Assembly: GCF_001889545.1 (NCBI RefSeq)
Contig: NZ_CP018194.1
Location: 776,001-840,000, forward strand
Direction: 5' to 3'
Origin: Granulibacter bethesdensis
GTDB lineage: Bacteria; Pseudomonadota; Alphaproteobacteria; Acetobacterales; Acetobacteraceae
DNA: 64,000 bases
Shown here: positions 25,781-35,172 of the stretch, piece by piece
Layout of the letters: each line of letters begins with the position of its first letter
Position numbering within the stretch: the stretch's first letter is position 1
Made by a program: the position numbers and the translations under genes
Notes under the pieces: model-generated
Told to the model about the DNA's origin: nothing
Seen by the model: only the letters and a program-made list of their open reading frames with translations
Databases searched by the model: none

Positions 25781-26416
25781 TCAGTGCGAAAAAATATCCG
25801 GCTGATCATATCCCAGATAGTCCAGTCGTGCTCTGGCAGGCAGAAAGGCGAAGCATGCTTCGGCCAGAGCGAGCCGATCCTCCCGGATCAGCAATCCTTC
25901 CAGCCGGTTCCACAGCGCATGCAGATGCAGCACGTCGGAGGCAGCATAGGCCATCTGCTCCGGCGTCAGTTCAGGGGCGCCCCAGTCGGAACTCTGCTGC
26001 TGCTTGCTGATATCTACCCCCAGCAGATCGCGGCACAGATCTTTCAGGCCATGGCGATCGGTGAAGGTGCGGACCAGTCTGGCGGCGATCTTGGTACATT
26101 TGATGTTGGACATCGTGATACCGAGTGCGTTCTGCAAAATGCCGACATCGAACCGTGCGAAATGCATCAGCTTCACGCAGGCCGGATTGCTCAGCAACCG
26201 CTTCAGATTGGGGCAGTCGGCACCTCTGCCGCCCAGTCGCTCCGGCACGATCTGCACAAGGTGGGCATGACCATCCCCGGCGGAAATCTGGATCAGGCAC
26301 AGCCGATCCCGGTGATGATTCAGCCCCATCGTTTCAGTATCGATGGCGATAAGGGAACCAAGATCCAGCGAAGGGGGAAGGTCGTGCCGATGAAGATGAA
26401 TGGTTTTGTCGGCCAT
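25781..26416 (-). CDS. RNase D-like 3'-5' exonuclease
   Basis: 211 residues from ATG 26416 (MADKTIHLHRHDLPPSL). The DEDD-type exonuclease motifs are visible: LIAIDTETMGL (ExoI, two acidic residues), LMHFARFDVGILQ (ExoII) and YAASDVLHLHALW (ExoIII, Tyr-type). It lacks the C-terminal HRDC domains of full RNase D, as is usual for the short alphaproteobacterial version located near lpt genes. The likely substrates are tRNA 3' ends or small structured RNAs. It lies about 215 bp from a tRNA gene on the same strand. Confidence 0.88.
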   Translation of the reverse strand: MADKTIHLHRHDLPPSLDLGSLIAIDTETMGLNHHRDRLCLIQISAGDGHAHLVQIVPERLGGRGADCPNLKRLLSNPACVKLMHFARFDVGILQNALGITMSNIKCTKIAARLVRTFTDRHGLKDLCRDLLGVDISKQQQSSDWGAPELTPEQMAYAASDVLHLHALWNRLEGLLIREDRLALAEACFAFLPARARLDYLGYDQPDIFSH

Positions 26417-26631
26417 GAACTGTGTGATCACCGGGCTGAGACTTACGATGGATGAAGGGCGGATGATGGAATGCAGCACGCTTCATTCCCGGTATCCTGC
26501 CAGACAGGCAAGAATAAATGAAATGCAGGGACGACAACGGAAAACGTTGCATCCTGCAAACTCGCATGTCACTGTAGGGAAAGAACGCCGGTTGTTCAGT
26601 CATGACCGCCTCCCTCAAACCGAGGGAAGAT

Positions 26632-26717
26632 GGTGCCCAGGAGAAGACTCGAACTTCCACGACCTTGCGGCCACAGGTACCTGAAACCTGCGCGTCTACC
26701 AATTCCGCCACCTGGGC
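26632..26717 (-). tRNA. tRNA-Leu, anticodon CAG
   Basis: An 86-nt cloverleaf read leftward. The acceptor stem GCCCAGG pairs with CCTGGGC. The D-loop contains GGAATTGGTAGACGCG, the anticodon stem is CAGGT/ACCTG around loop TTCAGGT (anticodon CAG, reading CUG codons), the variable arm TGGCCGCAAGGTCGTG is long as in class II tRNAs, and the T arm contains GTTCGAGTC. The 3' CCA is encoded. Confidence 0.97.
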
Positions 26718-26984
26718 ATCGGGGCGTTGTGTGGAGCGGCATTTAGCGTCCGCAGCATGGAGCGTCAATGACCGCCGGCCAGGTTTTTTGAAAAAAACGT
26801 GACAGGCTGCATGCCATGCCCTCTGTCGGTCATGGAAAATCCCTTGTCCTGAAGCGTTAGGCGCGTTGCAGAACGCTGAAAAATCACGAATCCTGCTCCG
26901 CAAGACAGGTCAGGTCACCCTTGTCATGGTTCCGGTGCGCGTTACGGGAATGGGCGGCACATGCTTATCAGGGAGAATGCAGTC

Positions 26985-27986
26985 ATGACCACCACGGAAT
27001 CGGTGCCGGTTACGCCATCCACTATGCCGGGCCGGATCGCCACGGTTTTCGGAGGCTCGGGCTTTCTGGGGCAGTCGCTGATCAGGCTGCTGGCGCGGGA
27101 GGGGTATCAGATACGGGTTCCGGTGCGTGATCCTGAGCAGGTTCTGAAGCTGAAGAGCGCAGGTAGCGTCGGGCAGATCGTGCCGTTGGGCGTGTCGCTG
27201 GGAAGTCCTGATGCCGAGACCGGCATTGCCCGGGCCGTGCAGGGAGCATCGCTGGTGGTCAATCTGGTGGGGCTGCTGGCGGAAGCACGGAAAGGAGATT
27301 TTCAGCGCGTCCATGTGCAGGCGGCGGGGCTGATTGCATCCCTGTCCGCCCGTGCTGGTGTTTCGGCCTTTGTGCATATATCGGCTCTTGGGGCTGATCC
27401 AGCCAGCCCCTCCGCTTACGGACGCAGCAAGGCAGAGGGCGAGCAGGCTGTGCGCTCTGCCGTGCCGCAGGCCGCCATTCTGCGCCCGTCCGTTATTTTC
27501 GGGGCCGAGGATCATTTTTTCAACCGCTTTGCCGCTATGGCGGTGAGCTTGCCGATTGTACCGGTGATCTATGGCAACAGTCTGATGCAGCCCGTCTATG
27601 TAGAGGATGTAGCCCGTGCGATTCTGGCGGCTTCCATGCAGGCGGCTGGAAATGTCATCGAACTGGGCGGGCCAGAGGTCCTGACGATGCGTGATATTCA
27701 ACACCGTATCCTGACCATGATTGGTCGGAAAAAGCCGTTGATCGATATTCCTGACAAGGTAGCAATGGCGTTGGCGATGATCGCGGAAAAAATGCCTGGT
27801 CGTCCGCTGACCACTGATCAACTTGCCATGCTCGGGTCCGGCAGTGTCGTGTCGCCGCAGGCTCTGACGCTGGAGACGTTGCGGATTGTGCCGACCCCGA
27901 TTGATCTTGTGGTGCCCCATTATCTCTCCCGTTATCGGGTAGGCGGGCTGGTAGCGCGGCGGGTAAGAAAGATCACCATATCCTAA
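26985..27986 (+). CDS. NDUFA9-like atypical SDR protein (complex I-associated family)
   Basis: 333 residues with an N-terminal NAD(P)-binding motif TVFGGSGFLGQSLIRLL and the later AFVHISALGADPASPSAYGRSK, LRPSVIFGAEDHFFNRFA and PVYVEDVARAI blocks typical of the NDUFA9/39-kDa complex I subunit family. In alphaproteobacteria such proteins are free-standing, and roles in ubiquinone or complex I assembly have been proposed. The start at 26985 follows GGGAG. It lies alone between the tRNA and a terminator. Confidence 0.85.
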   Translation: MTTTESVPVTPSTMPGRIATVFGGSGFLGQSLIRLLAREGYQIRVPVRDPEQVLKLKSAGSVGQIVPLGVSLGSPDAETGIARAVQGASLVVNLVGLLAEARKGDFQRVHVQAAGLIASLSARAGVSAFVHISALGADPASPSAYGRSKAEGEQAVRSAVPQAAILRPSVIFGAEDHFFNRFAAMAVSLPIVPVIYGNSLMQPVYVEDVARAILAASMQAAGNVIELGGPEVLTMRDIQHRILTMIGRKKPLIDIPDKVAMALAMIAEKMPGRPLTTDQLAMLGSGSVVSPQALTLETLRIVPTPIDLVVPHYLSRYRVGGLVARRVRKITIS

Positions 27987-27988
27987 AT

Positions 27989-28010
27989 AGGTCCGAAATG
28001 GACCTTTTTT
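27989..28010 (+). terminator. Terminator of the NDUFA9-like gene
   Basis: Stem AGGTCC/GGACCT with a 5-nt loop, followed by TTTTT. It begins 2 bp after the stop codon. Confidence 0.85.
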
Positions 28011-28257
28011 CGTGGTGCGACAGGGATTTTTGAGGTTAAAATCAGGCATTACAAATTATTTGGTCATATCTATTGACCTATGACTGAAAAATAGGCTCGT
28101 CAAATGATGCAGCCTTGTTTATAAGCAATTTGCTCTGGTCGAATATCCCCTTTCGGCCAGAATAGTCGCGCTTGCGCGTCCGGCTCCACACCGCCCACGC
28201 AAAGGCTGTGCCGTATCCATACCATGGTCGGCCCGCCGCCCCTTGAGGAGATTGCTT

Positions 28258-29739
28258 ATGGCTGAACGCATGCTCCAGTTCGTCCGTCGTGCGCAGGCCT
28301 ATCCCGACAAACGCGCGGCAGAGCAGCGTGTGGAGGATTTCGACGAGATCTATGCTGATTTCCAGCCTGAACAGGCGGCGGAGCAGGCATCGCGGTGCAG
28401 CCAGTGCGGGGTTCCCTTCTGCTCGATCCACTGCCCGCTTTCCAACAACATCCCCGACTGGCTGAAGCTCACCGCTGAAGGCCGGCTGGAGGAAGCATAC
28501 GAAGTCAGCAGCGCCACCAACAACTTCCCTGAGATTTGCGGCCGTATCTGCCCGCAGGATCGCCTGTGTGAAGGCAATTGCGTGATTGAGAAGGATTTCA
28601 ACTCGGTCACTATCGGCTCGGTTGAACGCTACATCACGGATACGGCATGGGAAAAAGGCTGGGTGAAGCCGCCCCGTCCGTCTCATGAGCTTGAGCAGTC
28701 GGTGGCGATCATCGGTGCTGGCCCGGCTGGTCTGGCCGCGGCGGAGCAACTGCGCCGGCTCGGTTATCAGGTACATGTCTATGATCGCTATGACCGTGTT
28801 GGCGGCCTGTTGATCTACGGAATCCCCGGCTTCAAGCTGGAAAAGGACATCGTTCTGCGTCGCTGGAAGCTGCTGGAAGACGCTGGCGTCGTGTTCCATT
28901 GCGGCGTGGAGATCGGCAACGGTCCGGGTGCGGTCTCCATGGCCTCGTTGCAGGAAAAGCATGATGCGGTTCTGGTGGCGACAGGTGTGTATAAGTCCCG
29001 CGAACTGGGTGGCCCCGGCTCCGGCCTGCCGGGGATCGTGCCCGCTCTGACCTTCCTGACCGCTTCCAACCGCGTCGGCCTTGGGGACAAGGTGGAGGAT
29101 TTCGATAACGGTGTTCTGAATGCGGCTGGCAAGGATGTCGTTGTCATCGGCGGTGGTGATACGGCGATGGATTGCGTCCGTACTTCCATCCGGCAGGGCG
29201 CTAAATCAGTGAAGTGTCTGTACCGCCGCGATAAGGCCAACATGCCGGGCTCGATGCGGGAAGTGAAAAATGCGGAGGAGGAGGGCGTCGAATTCGTATG
29301 GCTCTCCGCGCCGGAAGCGTTCCTCGGTGAGGATCGGGTCAATGGGGTCCGGGCCGTGCGGATGCATCTCGGTCTGCCGGATGCGTCCGGTCGCCAGTCG
29401 GTGGAACCGTTGGAGGGCAGCCATTACACCATCCCGGCCGATCTGGTGATCAAGGCGCTCGGCTTCGATCCGGAAGATATGCCGGTGATGTTTGGCACGC
29501 CGGAGCTGGGGGTAACCCGCTGGGGCACGCTGAAGGTGGATCCCAAAACCTTCATGACCACTCTGCCGGGGGTGTTTGCGGCCGGTGATATTGTGCGTGG
29601 TGCGAGTCTGGTGGTCTGGGCGGTGCGCGATGGCCGTGATGCAGCGGCGGAGATGCATCGTTTCCTGCAAGGCAAGGCGTCCGGCACCCTGAAAGAACAT
29701 GAGAGCGAGCCGCAGGGCGTCCCGGCGGCGGCGGAATGA
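28258..29739 (+). CDS. gltD: Glutamate synthase (NADPH) small subunit
   Basis: 493 residues from ATG 28258 after GAGGAG. N-terminal cysteine clusters for [4Fe-4S] centres (CSQCGVPFCSIHCP; CGRICPQDRLCEGNC) are followed by the FAD-binding motif AIIGAGPAGLAAAEQL and the NADPH-binding motif VVIGGGDTAMDC. It passes electrons from NADPH to the large subunit. The gene order gltD-gltB is reversed relative to the classic enteric gltB-gltD. The two genes overlap by a few bases or are a few bases apart, depending on the gltB start. Confidence 0.96.
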   Translation: MAERMLQFVRRAQAYPDKRAAEQRVEDFDEIYADFQPEQAAEQASRCSQCGVPFCSIHCPLSNNIPDWLKLTAEGRLEEAYEVSSATNNFPEICGRICPQDRLCEGNCVIEKDFNSVTIGSVERYITDTAWEKGWVKPPRPSHELEQSVAIIGAGPAGLAAAEQLRRLGYQVHVYDRYDRVGGLLIYGIPGFKLEKDIVLRRWKLLEDAGVVFHCGVEIGNGPGAVSMASLQEKHDAVLVATGVYKSRELGGPGSGLPGIVPALTFLTASNRVGLGDKVEDFDNGVLNAAGKDVVVIGGGDTAMDCVRTSIRQGAKSVKCLYRRDKANMPGSMREVKNAEEEGVEFVWLSAPEAFLGEDRVNGVRAVRMHLGLPDASGRQSVEPLEGSHYTIPADLVIKALGFDPEDMPVMFGTPELGVTRWGTLKVDPKTFMTTLPGVFAAGDIVRGASLVVWAVRDGRDAAAEMHRFLQGKASGTLKEHESEPQGVPAAAE

Positions 29740-29747
29740 GGCGGCGT

Positions 29748-32700
29748 ATGAACAGCGAGAACGCAAAGGAAACCCGGCCCATGAACGTCGTTTCCACGAA
29801 TTTTGTCGCAGAATGGGATGCGAATGTTGCCGCTCTGCGCGACACCTATTCTCCTGACCAGGAACATGATGCCTGCGGCGTCGGCATGGTGGCCGCGCTG
29901 GACGGCAAGCGCCGCCGTGATGTCGTGGAGGCAGGGATCGAGGCGCTGCGGGCCGTGTGGCATCGCGGCGCGGTGGATGCCGATGGCAAGACCGGTGACG
30001 GGGCCGGTATCCATATTGAAATTCCGCAGGATTTCTTTGCCGAAGCGGTACGCCGTGGTGGCCATGATCCGCATCCGGGCAAGATTGCTGTTGGTCAGGT
30101 GTTTCTGCCGAAATCCGATCTGAATGCGCAGGAACGCTGCCGCCAGATCGTGGAGACTGAAATTCTGGCTTTCGGCTATGGCCTGTATGGCTGGCGTCAG
30201 GTGCCGATCAACTATGCCTGCATCGGTGAAAAGGCCAACCAGACCCGGCCGGAAATCGAGCAGATCATGATCTGGAACGCTCGTGGCGTGTCGGAGCAGG
30301 AATTCGAGCGCGATCTGTATGTGATCCGTCGCCGTATCGAAAAGCAGGCTGCTGCCGATGGTATTTCCGAGCTGTATCTGTGCTCGCTCTCCACGCGCTC
30401 GATCATCTACAAGGGCATGTTCCTGGCGGAGAACCTGACGGATTTCTATCCCGATCTGCTGGATGGGCGTTTCGTCAGCCGCTTTGCGATCTATCATCAG
30501 CGTTACAGCACCAACACCTTCCCGACATGGAAGCTGGCGCAGCCTTTCCGCATGATCGCGCATAATGGCGAGATCAACACGGTGATCGGCAACGTCAACT
30601 GGATGCGCAGCCATGAAACGCGCCTCGCCCATCCGGCGCTGGACGGATATTTCGAGGATCTGAAGCCGATCGTACAGCATGGTGGCTCTGATACCGCTTC
30701 GCTGGATGCGGTGTTCGAGCTGCTGGTGCGTGGCGGCCGTGATGCCCCGATGGCGAAAGCGCTGCTGATCCCGGCTGTTCAGAACGAGAACATGCCGAAA
30801 GAGCATCGCGACCTTTACCTGTACGCCAATGCCGTCATGGAGCCGTGGGACGGCCCTGCCGCGGTGTGCGGCACTGATGGGCGCTGGATGATCGCCGGTC
30901 TGGACCGCAATGGCCTGCGTCCGCTGCGTTACACCATCACCACCGATCAGCGCCTGATCATCGGCAGCGAAGCCGGTATGGTGAAGCTCGACGAGAGTCA
31001 GATTCTCGAAAAAGGCCATGTCGGCCCCGGTGAGACCATCGGCGTCGATCTGGATAACGGGGAATTCTATTCCTCTACCCGTCTGCGTGATGCACTGGCG
31101 GCGCGTCGTCCTTTCGGCGAATGGATCAAGGGCATTACCCAGCTTGACGACATCGTCCGCGCCGATGCGGGTGAGCCGTGCCTGTTCCAGGGCGAGGAAC
31201 TGCGTCGCCGTCAGCTCGGCGTCGGCGTGACGATGGAGGAGCTGGAAGTCATTCTGCACCCGATGGTGGAGGATGCGATTGAGGCGACAGGCAGCATGGG
31301 CGATGACACACCCATTGCCGTGCTGAGTGAGAAATATCGCGGTCTGCACCATTATTTCCGTCAGACTTTCGCGCAGGTCACCAATCCGCCGATCGACAGC
31401 CTGCGTGAAACGCAGGTGATGTCGCTGAAAACGCGGCTGGGTAATCTGGGCAATATCCTCGATGAGGATCAGTCCCAGTGCGATTTGCTGCAACTGGCCA
31501 GCCCGGTCCTGTCCAATGCTGAATACAACGCGATGCGCGATTACATGGGCGCATCAGCCTGTGTGGTGGACTGCACTTTTGCGGTTGAGGAAGGCGAGGC
31601 CGGCCTGCGCGCCGCCATCGCCCGGGTGAAGCGGGAGGCCGAGGAAGGCGTTCGGGCCGGATGCACCCATGTCATCCTGACCGACGAAAATACGTCTGCC
31701 ATGCGCGTGCCGATCCCGATGATCCTCGCCACGGGCGGGGTGCATACGCATCTGGTAGGGCAGTCTCTGCGCACTTTCACCAGCCTGAATGTGCGCAGCG
31801 CTGAATGCCTTGATGTGCATTATTTCGCGGTGCTGATCGGTGTGGGCGCTACCACGGTGAATGCCTATCTGGCGCAGGAGAGCATTGCCGATCGGCATCG
31901 CCGCGGCCTGTTCGGTGACCTGTCGCTGAAGGAGTGCGTGACCCGTTATCGCAAGGCGATCGACAAGGGGCTGCTGAAGGTGATGTCCAAGATGGGTATC
32001 TCCGTGCTCAGCTCCTATCGTGGCGGCTATAATTTTGAGGCGATCGGCCTGTCTCGCTCTCTGGTGGGCGAGTTCTTCCCCGGCATGCAGTCCCGCATTT
32101 CCGGCATCGGTCTGGGCGGTATCGCGCACAAGGCGCTGGAACTGCACCGGACGGCATGGTCCAGCGATGCGGTGACGCTTCCCGTGGGCGGCTTTTACAA
32201 GTTGCGTCGTCGTGGCGAGGTTCATGCTTTCGACGGACCGCTGATCCACACCCTGCAGGAAGCAGTGGCAACCGGCAGTTACACCACCTATCGGCGTTAC
32301 ACCGATATGGTGCGTCGTCTGCCGCCGGTCGCGCTGCGTGATTTGCTGGACTTCAGGATGGAAGGGCGCACGCCTATCTCCACTGATGATGTCGAAAGCA
32401 TCACCGAGATCCGCAAGCGTCTGGTGGCACCGGGCATTTCGCTCGGCGCACTCAGCCCGGAAGCGCATGAGACCCTGTCCATCGCCATGAACCGGATCGG
32501 CGCGCGCAGCGATAGCGGGGAGGGCGGTGAAGACCCGGCCCGCGCAAAGCCGCGTCCGAACGGCGACAATGCTTCCTCTGCCATCAAGCAGATTGCTTCC
32601 GGCCGCTTCGGTGTGACGGCGGAATATCTGAACAACTGCCGCGAAATCGAGATCAAGGTCGCGCAGGGTGCAAAGCCCGGTGAAGGCGGTCAGCTGCCCG

Positions 32701-34310
32701 GCTTCAAGGTCACGGGGCTGATTGCGAAGCTGCGTCACTCCACCCCCGGGGTCATGCTGATCAGCCCGCCGCCGCATCATGACATCTACTCGATCGAGGA
32801 TCTGGCGCAGCTGATCTATGATCTGAAGCAGATCAATCCCGATGCGACGGTCTGCGTGAAGCTGGTTGCGCGCTCCGGCATCGGTACCATCGCTGCCGGT
32901 GTCGCCAAGGCCAAGGCGGATGCGATTCTGGTCAGCGGTCATGTGGGCGGCACCGGTGCCAGCCCGCAGACCTCAGTGAAATATGCGGGCCTGCCTTGGG
33001 AAATGGGGCTGTCGGAGACGCATCAGGTGCTGATGCTCAACCGTCTGCGCCACCGCGTGAAATTGCGCACCGATGGCGGCATCAAGACCGGCCGCGACGT
33101 GGTTATCGCCGCGATGCTGGGTGCCGAGGAATTCGGCATCGGCACGGCATCGCTGGTGGCGATGGGCTGCATCATGGTGCGTCAGTGTCATTCCAATACC
33201 TGCCCGGTAGGCGTGTGCACACAGGATGAGGCACTGCGCGAGAAATATGATGGCTCGCCGGAGAAGGTGATCAACCTGTTCTCCTTCATCGCTGAGGAAG
33301 TGCGGGAAATTCTTGCGTCTCTGGGCGTGCGGACGCTGGCGGAGGTGGTGGGTCGGACCGATCTGCTGCATCAGGTCAGCCGTGGCTCAGAATTCCTCGA
33401 TGACCTCGATCTGAATCCCTTGCTGGTGCAGGCCGATCCGGGATCGCATGCCCGTTATTGCACCATCGAGGGCAGGAACGAGGTTCCCGAAACCCTTGAT
33501 GCCCGCATGATTGCTGACGCCGCCCCCCTGTTTGAGCGTGGCGAGAAGATGCAGCTGCAATACGGGGTGCGGAATACGCATCGTGCGGTCGGCACGAAGA
33601 TGTCCTCGAAAATCGTGCGGAAATTCGGTATGACCGGCCTCCAGCCGAACCATGTCACCGTGCGTCTGCGTGGCAATGCCGGTCAGTCACTCGGCGCTTT
33701 CGCGGTGCAGGGGCTGAAGCTGGAAGTGTTCGGCGATGCCAATGACTATGTCGGCAAGGGCCTGTCCGGTGCGACCATTGTGATCCGGACTTCTCCGTCT
33801 TCTCCGCTGCGGACCGAGGAAAACACCATTATCGGCAATACCTGCCTGTATGGCGCCACCAGCGGCAGGCTTTTTGCGGCAGGTCGGGCCGGTGAGCGCT
33901 TCGCGGTGCGTAACTCCGGCGCCAGCACCGTGGTCGAGGGCTGCGGCTCCAACGGTTGTGAATATATGACGGGTGGGACTGTCGTTATTCTGGGATCGGT
34001 CGGGGATAATTTCGGTGCCGGTTTCACCGGTGGTGTGGCCTTCATCTATGATCCGCATGAAAGCTTCGCGGGGCGGGCCAATCCCGATACCATCGCCTGG
34101 CATCGTGACTTCTCATCTGACTGGGCCAATCTCCTCAGGGAACTGGTGCGTGAGCATGTAGAGGAAACCGGCAGCCGCTATGCTGCCACATTGCTGCATG
34201 ACTGGGACGAGAATGTCGGTGATTTCTGGATGGTCGTGCCCAAGGACTACGTGAAATATCTGCCTATGCCCATCAAGGATGAGACCAGGGCAGATGCAAT
34301 CAGGGCCTGA
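29748..34310 (+). CDS. gltB: Glutamate synthase (NADPH) large subunit
   Basis: About 1520 residues. The class II glutamine amidotransferase nucleophile is the Cys in EHDACGVGM (about residue 43), so about 42 residues are expected to be removed as a propeptide. The central and FMN domains follow, with PGEGGQLPGFKVT and GHVGGTGASP. A [3Fe-4S] motif reads CIMVRQCHSNTCPVGVC. The C-terminal beta-helix (GLSGATIVIR, MTGGTVVILG) is complete. With GltD it makes two glutamates from glutamine and 2-oxoglutarate. An ATG at 29736 overlapping the gltD stop and one at 29781 are alternative starts. Confidence 0.96.
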   Translation: MNSENAKETRPMNVVSTNFVAEWDANVAALRDTYSPDQEHDACGVGMVAALDGKRRRDVVEAGIEALRAVWHRGAVDADGKTGDGAGIHIEIPQDFFAEAVRRGGHDPHPGKIAVGQVFLPKSDLNAQERCRQIVETEILAFGYGLYGWRQVPINYACIGEKANQTRPEIEQIMIWNARGVSEQEFERDLYVIRRRIEKQAAADGISELYLCSLSTRSIIYKGMFLAENLTDFYPDLLDGRFVSRFAIYHQRYSTNTFPTWKLAQPFRMIAHNGEINTVIGNVNWMRSHETRLAHPALDGYFEDLKPIVQHGGSDTASLDAVFELLVRGGRDAPMAKALLIPAVQNENMPKEHRDLYLYANAVMEPWDGPAAVCGTDGRWMIAGLDRNGLRPLRYTITTDQRLIIGSEAGMVKLDESQILEKGHVGPGETIGVDLDNGEFYSSTRLRDALAARRPFGEWIKGITQLDDIVRADAGEPCLFQGEELRRRQLGVGVTMEELEVILHPMVEDAIEATGSMGDDTPIAVLSEKYRGLHHYFRQTFAQVTNPPIDSLRETQVMSLKTRLGNLGNILDEDQSQCDLLQLASPVLSNAEYNAMRDYMGASACVVDCTFAVEEGEAGLRAAIARVKREAEEGVRAGCTHVILTDENTSAMRVPIPMILATGGVHTHLVGQSLRTFTSLNVRSAECLDVHYFAVLIGVGATTVNAYLAQESIADRHRRGLFGDLSLKECVTRYRKAIDKGLLKVMSKMGISVLSSYRGGYNFEAIGLSRSLVGEFFPGMQSRISGIGLGGIAHKALELHRTAWSSDAVTLPVGGFYKLRRRGEVHAFDGPLIHTLQEAVATGSYTTYRRYTDMVRRLPPVALRDLLDFRMEGRTPISTDDVESITEIRKRLVAPGISLGALSPEAHETLSIAMNRIGARSDSGEGGEDPARAKPRPNGDNASSAIKQIASGRFGVTAEYLNNCREIEIKVAQGAKPGEGGQLPGFKVTGLIAKLRHSTPGVMLISPPPHHDIYSIEDLAQLIYDLKQINPDATVCVKLVARSGIGTIAAGVAKAKADAILVSGHVGGTGASPQTSVKYAGLPWEMGLSETHQVLMLNRLRHRVKLRTDGGIKTGRDVVIAAMLGAEEFGIGTASLVAMGCIMVRQCHSNTCPVGVCTQDEALREKYDGSPEKVINLFSFIAEEVREILASLGVRTLAEVVGRTDLLHQVSRGSEFLDDLDLNPLLVQADPGSHARYCTIEGRNEVPETLDARMIADAAPLFERGEKMQLQYGVRNTHRAVGTKMSSKIVRKFGMTGLQPNHVTVRLRGNAGQSLGAFAVQGLKLEVFGDANDYVGKGLSGATIVIRTSPSSPLRTEENTIIGNTCLYGATSGRLFAAGRAGERFAVRNSGASTVVEGCGSNGCEYMTGGTVVILGSVGDNFGAGFTGGVAFIYDPHESFAGRANPDTIAWHRDFSSDWANLLRELVREHVEETGSRYAATLLHDWDENVGDFWMVVPKDYVKYLPMPIKDETRADAIRA

Positions 34311-34356
34311 TCAAGCCGTTCACGGTTATGCTCAAAGAGACTGAAGACTGATGATG

Positions 34357-34393
34357 AAAGCAGGCGTTCCATAAGGGGGCGCCTGCTTTTTTT
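34357..34393 (+). terminator. Terminator of gltD-gltB
   Basis: Stem AAAGCAGGCG/CGCCTGCTTT with a 13-nt loop, ending in a run of seven T. Confidence 0.88.
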
Positions 34394-34473
34394 CGGGTAT
34401 TGATAGTAATTCGTACCCGTGTCCTGCGCATGGGGCTTATCGAGCCGGTGGAGGATGAGATAGAAGTTTCCGC

Positions 34474-35142
34474 ATGCGCACTTTGTATCATCTTCCTCTT
34501 TGCCCGTTTTCCAGGAAAGTCCGTGTCGTTCTGGCGGAGAGGAAGCTTCCTTTCGAACTGAAAGTCGAAAAAGTCTGGGAACGTCGTCCGGAGTATCTGG
34601 AGATGAACCCGGCGGCTACGGTGCCGGTGCTGGTGGAGCAGAATGGTCTGCCCATCCCGGATTCCTCGGTCATCTGTGAATATCTGGAGGAAGCCTATCC
34701 TGATATCTCCCTGCTCGGGCGCAGCCTGGCCGAGCGTGTGGAGACCCGCCGTCTGGCGGCCTGGTTTGATGGCAGATTTTATCAGGAAGTGACAAAAAAT
34801 CTGGTGGGTGAAAAATATCTGAAACGCCTGCTAGGGCGCGGCAATCCCGATGCGACAGCGATCAGGACAGGGTTCACCAGCCTGCGCTATCACATGGAAT
34901 ATCTCGGCTACCTTGCGGATACACGGAAATGGCTGGCAGGTGCGGCTATCAGCCTGGCCGATTTCGCAGCGGCGGCGCATGTATCCTGTCTGGATTTCGG
35001 CGGTGATATCGACTGGGAGAAATTTCCTTCTGCCCGTGACTGGTATGCGAGGATCAAAAGTCGCCCCAGCTTCCGTGGTATTCTCGCTGACCGTGTACCC
35101 GGTATTATTCCGCCCGCCCATTACGCCGATCTCGATTTTTAG
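34474..35142 (+). CDS. Glutathione S-transferase-fold protein, FzlA-like
   Basis: 222 residues. The N-terminal thioredoxin-like domain (LYHLPLCPFSRKVRVVLAE, then NPAATVPVLVE and PDSSVICEYLEE) is followed by the all-helical GST domain. The conserved C-terminal tail ending PPAHYADLDF is like that I recall for Caulobacter FzlA, a GST-family protein that binds FtsZ and promotes constriction. Assignment to FzlA is an inference from the tail; the GST fold itself is clear. It stands alone after the gltB terminator, with a convergent TPR gene downstream. Confidence 0.82.
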   Translation: MRTLYHLPLCPFSRKVRVVLAERKLPFELKVEKVWERRPEYLEMNPAATVPVLVEQNGLPIPDSSVICEYLEEAYPDISLLGRSLAERVETRRLAAWFDGRFYQEVTKNLVGEKYLKRLLGRGNPDATAIRTGFTSLRYHMEYLGYLADTRKWLAGAAISLADFAAAAHVSCLDFGGDIDWEKFPSARDWYARIKSRPSFRGILADRVPGIIPPAHYADLDF

Positions 35143-35172
35143 AATCTTCAGCGCTGGCTCAAGGGGAGGGCG

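Noticed and set aside
29424-31493. 689-codon open frame on the minus strand opposite gltD-gltB
   Set aside because: It is antisense to a clearly functional gltB with all catalytic motifs, has no recognisable domain, and such long antisense frames are expected in GC-rich coding DNA.
31554-32942. 462-codon minus-strand frame opposite gltB
   Set aside because: Same reason: no domain, no ribosome site, and the opposite strand encodes the conserved FMN domain.
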